From: Pithys albifrons albifrons
Taxonomy: Eukaryota > Chordata > Aves > Passeriformes > Thamnophilidae
DNA length: 64,000 nucleotides
Assembly: GCF_047495875.1 (NCBI RefSeq)
Contig: NC_092459.1
Span: 24,289,795 to 24,353,794, forward strand
Reading direction: 5' to 3'
The number at the start of each line of letters is the position of its first letter. Positions within the stretch are counted from its first letter, which is position 1. The position numbers were made by a program, and so were the translations under genes. The notes beneath the pieces are model-generated. The model was not told the origin of the DNA and did no database searches. It saw only the letters and a program-made list of their open reading frames with translations. Below are positions 62,432-64,000 of this stretch, piece after piece.

Positions 62432-62559
62432 CTTTGGATATTGTTTGACAGGGATCAGAACTCTCTCTGACAGCTTTATGTTTTTGTTGCTGATAACATC
62501 AAGATATTTCTTTTCTTCATCTTCCTTCTTGCCTTCAGAACCCTGAAATTTTTCCATTT
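62432..62559 (-). CDS. KHDRBS2: KHDRBS2 internal coding exon (probably exon 2)
   Basis: Internal exon of KHDRBS2 (SLM1), a nuclear STAR-family RNA-binding protein related to Sam68 that regulates alternative splicing, mainly in neurons. Read on the minus strand, the 128 bases give 2 bases completing a codon from the previous exon, then 42 codons with no stop. The peptide begins MEKFQGSEGKKEDEE, continues KKYLDVISNKNIKLSERV and ends VLIPVKQYPK. KKYLDVISNKNIKLSERV fits KHDRBS2; the paralogues KHDRBS1 and KHDRBS3 differ at several of these residues as I remember them. The segment covers the end of the QUA1 dimerisation region and the start of the KH domain. An intron ending TTTTTCAG precedes it and GTACTG follows the AAG that ends the exon. 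The first full codon is ATG where the human protein, as I recall it, has Ile. The ATG is not a translation start: the exon is internal and earlier residues come from the previous exon. Confidence 0.95.
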
Positions 62560-62595
62560 CTGAAAAACATTATAAAACAGAGCAATCAGTGCCAT
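62560..62595 (-). promoter_or_regulatory. Splice acceptor and pyrimidine tract of the KHDRBS2 exon
   Basis: On the minus strand the sequence just before the exon is T-rich and ends GTTTTTCAG. No other AG lies between the T-rich stretch and the junction. This fits a standard U2-type 3' splice site. Confidence 0.85.
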
Positions 62596-64000
62596 GTAAT
62601 TTGTCATCTTTAGGAACTTTAAACTTACACATTACGATACAGACTGTGTGCTGAACACCTGTGTTGCTTACACTCACAGGGTCTGTCCTGTTGTCTTTGA
62701 AAAGACCTGGATTGCCACCAGAGCTGAGAGGAAGAGGCGACAGCCACAGGCTGTACTTCTCAACTAATTCTTCCCCAGCTGAAAGGGAAGCCAAATTATC
62801 TCAGTGAGAGCAGGAATAGAAGGGGCTAAGAATTCCATCTATCAGTCTTTTAAAGGGGATCACATCATCTAAGCTTGATTCTTTTTGTACATGTGACCTG
62901 ACCTGCCAGAATTAAATTGGATTCTAACTGCAATGCCTAGTAGTAGTAGAAAACTAAAACTTCTTTTTCTTACTGAGTTTCCATTCCATTCCAATGTTTC
63001 TGAATTAATTGAAGATTGTACAAAATAAGAAATAAAGTTAACTCTTTCAAAAAAATTTCTTCAATTCAGAAATGCAGTAAATAATTGTTATAGATATGTA
63101 AAATAATGCTAGCATGTAGAACACTCCATAGAATTTTAAAAAAATCCTCAAAAAATGTTCTGGTTGAACAGTTTTGAATTCTTTATTCACTAAAGCTCTA
63201 TAAGCAACAGAAAACAACAAATAATTGAATTCATCACCCTACAAAGAACATCTAATAGGATGCCTGAAAGCTCCCTGAGAGCACAGGTACTTTTGAAAAA
63301 GCTGCATTTGCAGCAGTGAGGCTGACAGCACAGAAAATGACAATGCTTATAATAAGTTAATTATAACTGATTTATAGCTAAAAAGGGACAGCTGTGGGTC
63401 TTAGAAACATGCTGTTTCAAGGACCAGAAAGCAAGAATGGAAAAGAGCAACATAGCAACAGCAACCTGCAACACACATATATAAGTTTTTTGACTTAAAA
63501 CAAGTGTAAGGAAAAATGTATTGAAGAGAACAGCCCATGTCGTGATTTCTTAAAAAATGTTTATGTTGCCTATATGAGACAAAATGATTTATTTAAAGCC
63601 TGCACCAGCAGACAGTTCTCTGATGTTAGTCATAAGCTCTCTTAAAACCTCTCAGAGAACACAACTAAAAGAGCTCAGATGGGATACACCTTCCCTAATT
63701 TAGGATTAAAAAGTTATTTACAATCAATAAAAGCATCAGAAGGACATTTCATTATTATAAAACACTTGAATATACCTGAAAAAAGTGAATGTTGCATTCA
63801 GAGGGAATGATTAACCTGGAAAGCAGCAAGCATCAATTAAGCACAAACCTAATTGTGATTCTTTGCAGTAAAATACTTACTTTGGGCAATTTTAATAAAT
63901 AGAAAGTTCTTTGAAAATAGATACAATGCAATTATACAAAGGGTTGTGCTAGAGGGTTTGAAAGAGAAGAGACAAAGGCAAAAAATAAGGAAAAGTCTTG
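62560..64000 (-). other. KHDRBS2 upstream intron (3' part)
   Basis: AT-rich sequence on the 5' side of the recognised exon in gene orientation. I see no conserved coding stretch, promoter-like GC island or repeat element. The first KHDRBS2 exon, with the start codon and QUA1 N-terminus, is not visible and should lie beyond 64000. Confidence 0.75.

Noticed and set aside
1..64000. CRISPR arrays, operons, ribosome binding sites or prophage
   Set aside because: No regularly spaced direct repeats or dense coding; repeat content and the spliced exon show a vertebrate genome.

Overview
The window looks like avian nuclear DNA. It is AT-rich and almost free of coding sequence. It carries many 5'-truncated CR1 retrotransposon copies with bird-type 3' tails, several avian endogenous-retrovirus LTRs, and two copies of a tRNA/5S-rRNA composite SINE. 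SINEs are rare in birds and best known from passerines, so a passerine is my inference; the species cannot be read from the sequence.

One exon is clear. It lies on the minus strand at 62432-62559 and encodes 42 residues that match KHDRBS2 (SLM1), a neuronal STAR-family RNA-binding splicing regulator. It is flanked by an AG acceptor and a GT donor. Transcription runs from high to low coordinates, so 62560-64000 is the end of the upstream intron and 1-62431 is the start of the downstream intron. The next KHDRBS2 exon should carry most of the KH domain and hold an open frame of more than 60 codons. I see none, so it probably lies outside the window. Almost everything described here is therefore intronic.

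Layout in coordinate order: plain AT-rich intron with a 28-bp minisatellite (4282-4379); LTR fragment (8376-8580); CR1 pieces at 13392, 15640, 17287 and 19902; an unexplained GC-rich block (14335-14645); a possible enhancer-like cluster of homeodomain cores (16720-16985); a GC-rich LTR-like block (21545-22030); an ancient CR1/L3-like LINE relic (24170-24970); composite SINE copy 1, plus strand (27831-28212); two CR1 remnants tail-to-tail (31728-32850); CR1 (36309-36850); composite SINE copy 2, minus strand, with a perfect 16-bp target-site duplication (41242-41599); an old CR1 (49505-49900); two solo LTRs of one family (53992-54593 and 58206-58804); an internally deleted CR1 (60252-60755); then the KHDRBS2 exon.

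The most notable element is the SINE. It has a tRNA-Gln-like head with Pol III A and B boxes, then a 5S rRNA-derived segment lacking an internal block, then a body and tail with a conserved 8-bp hairpin. Both copies share the same structure, so this is a real family and not a chance juxtaposition. Repeat family names are deliberately general because no database search was possible.
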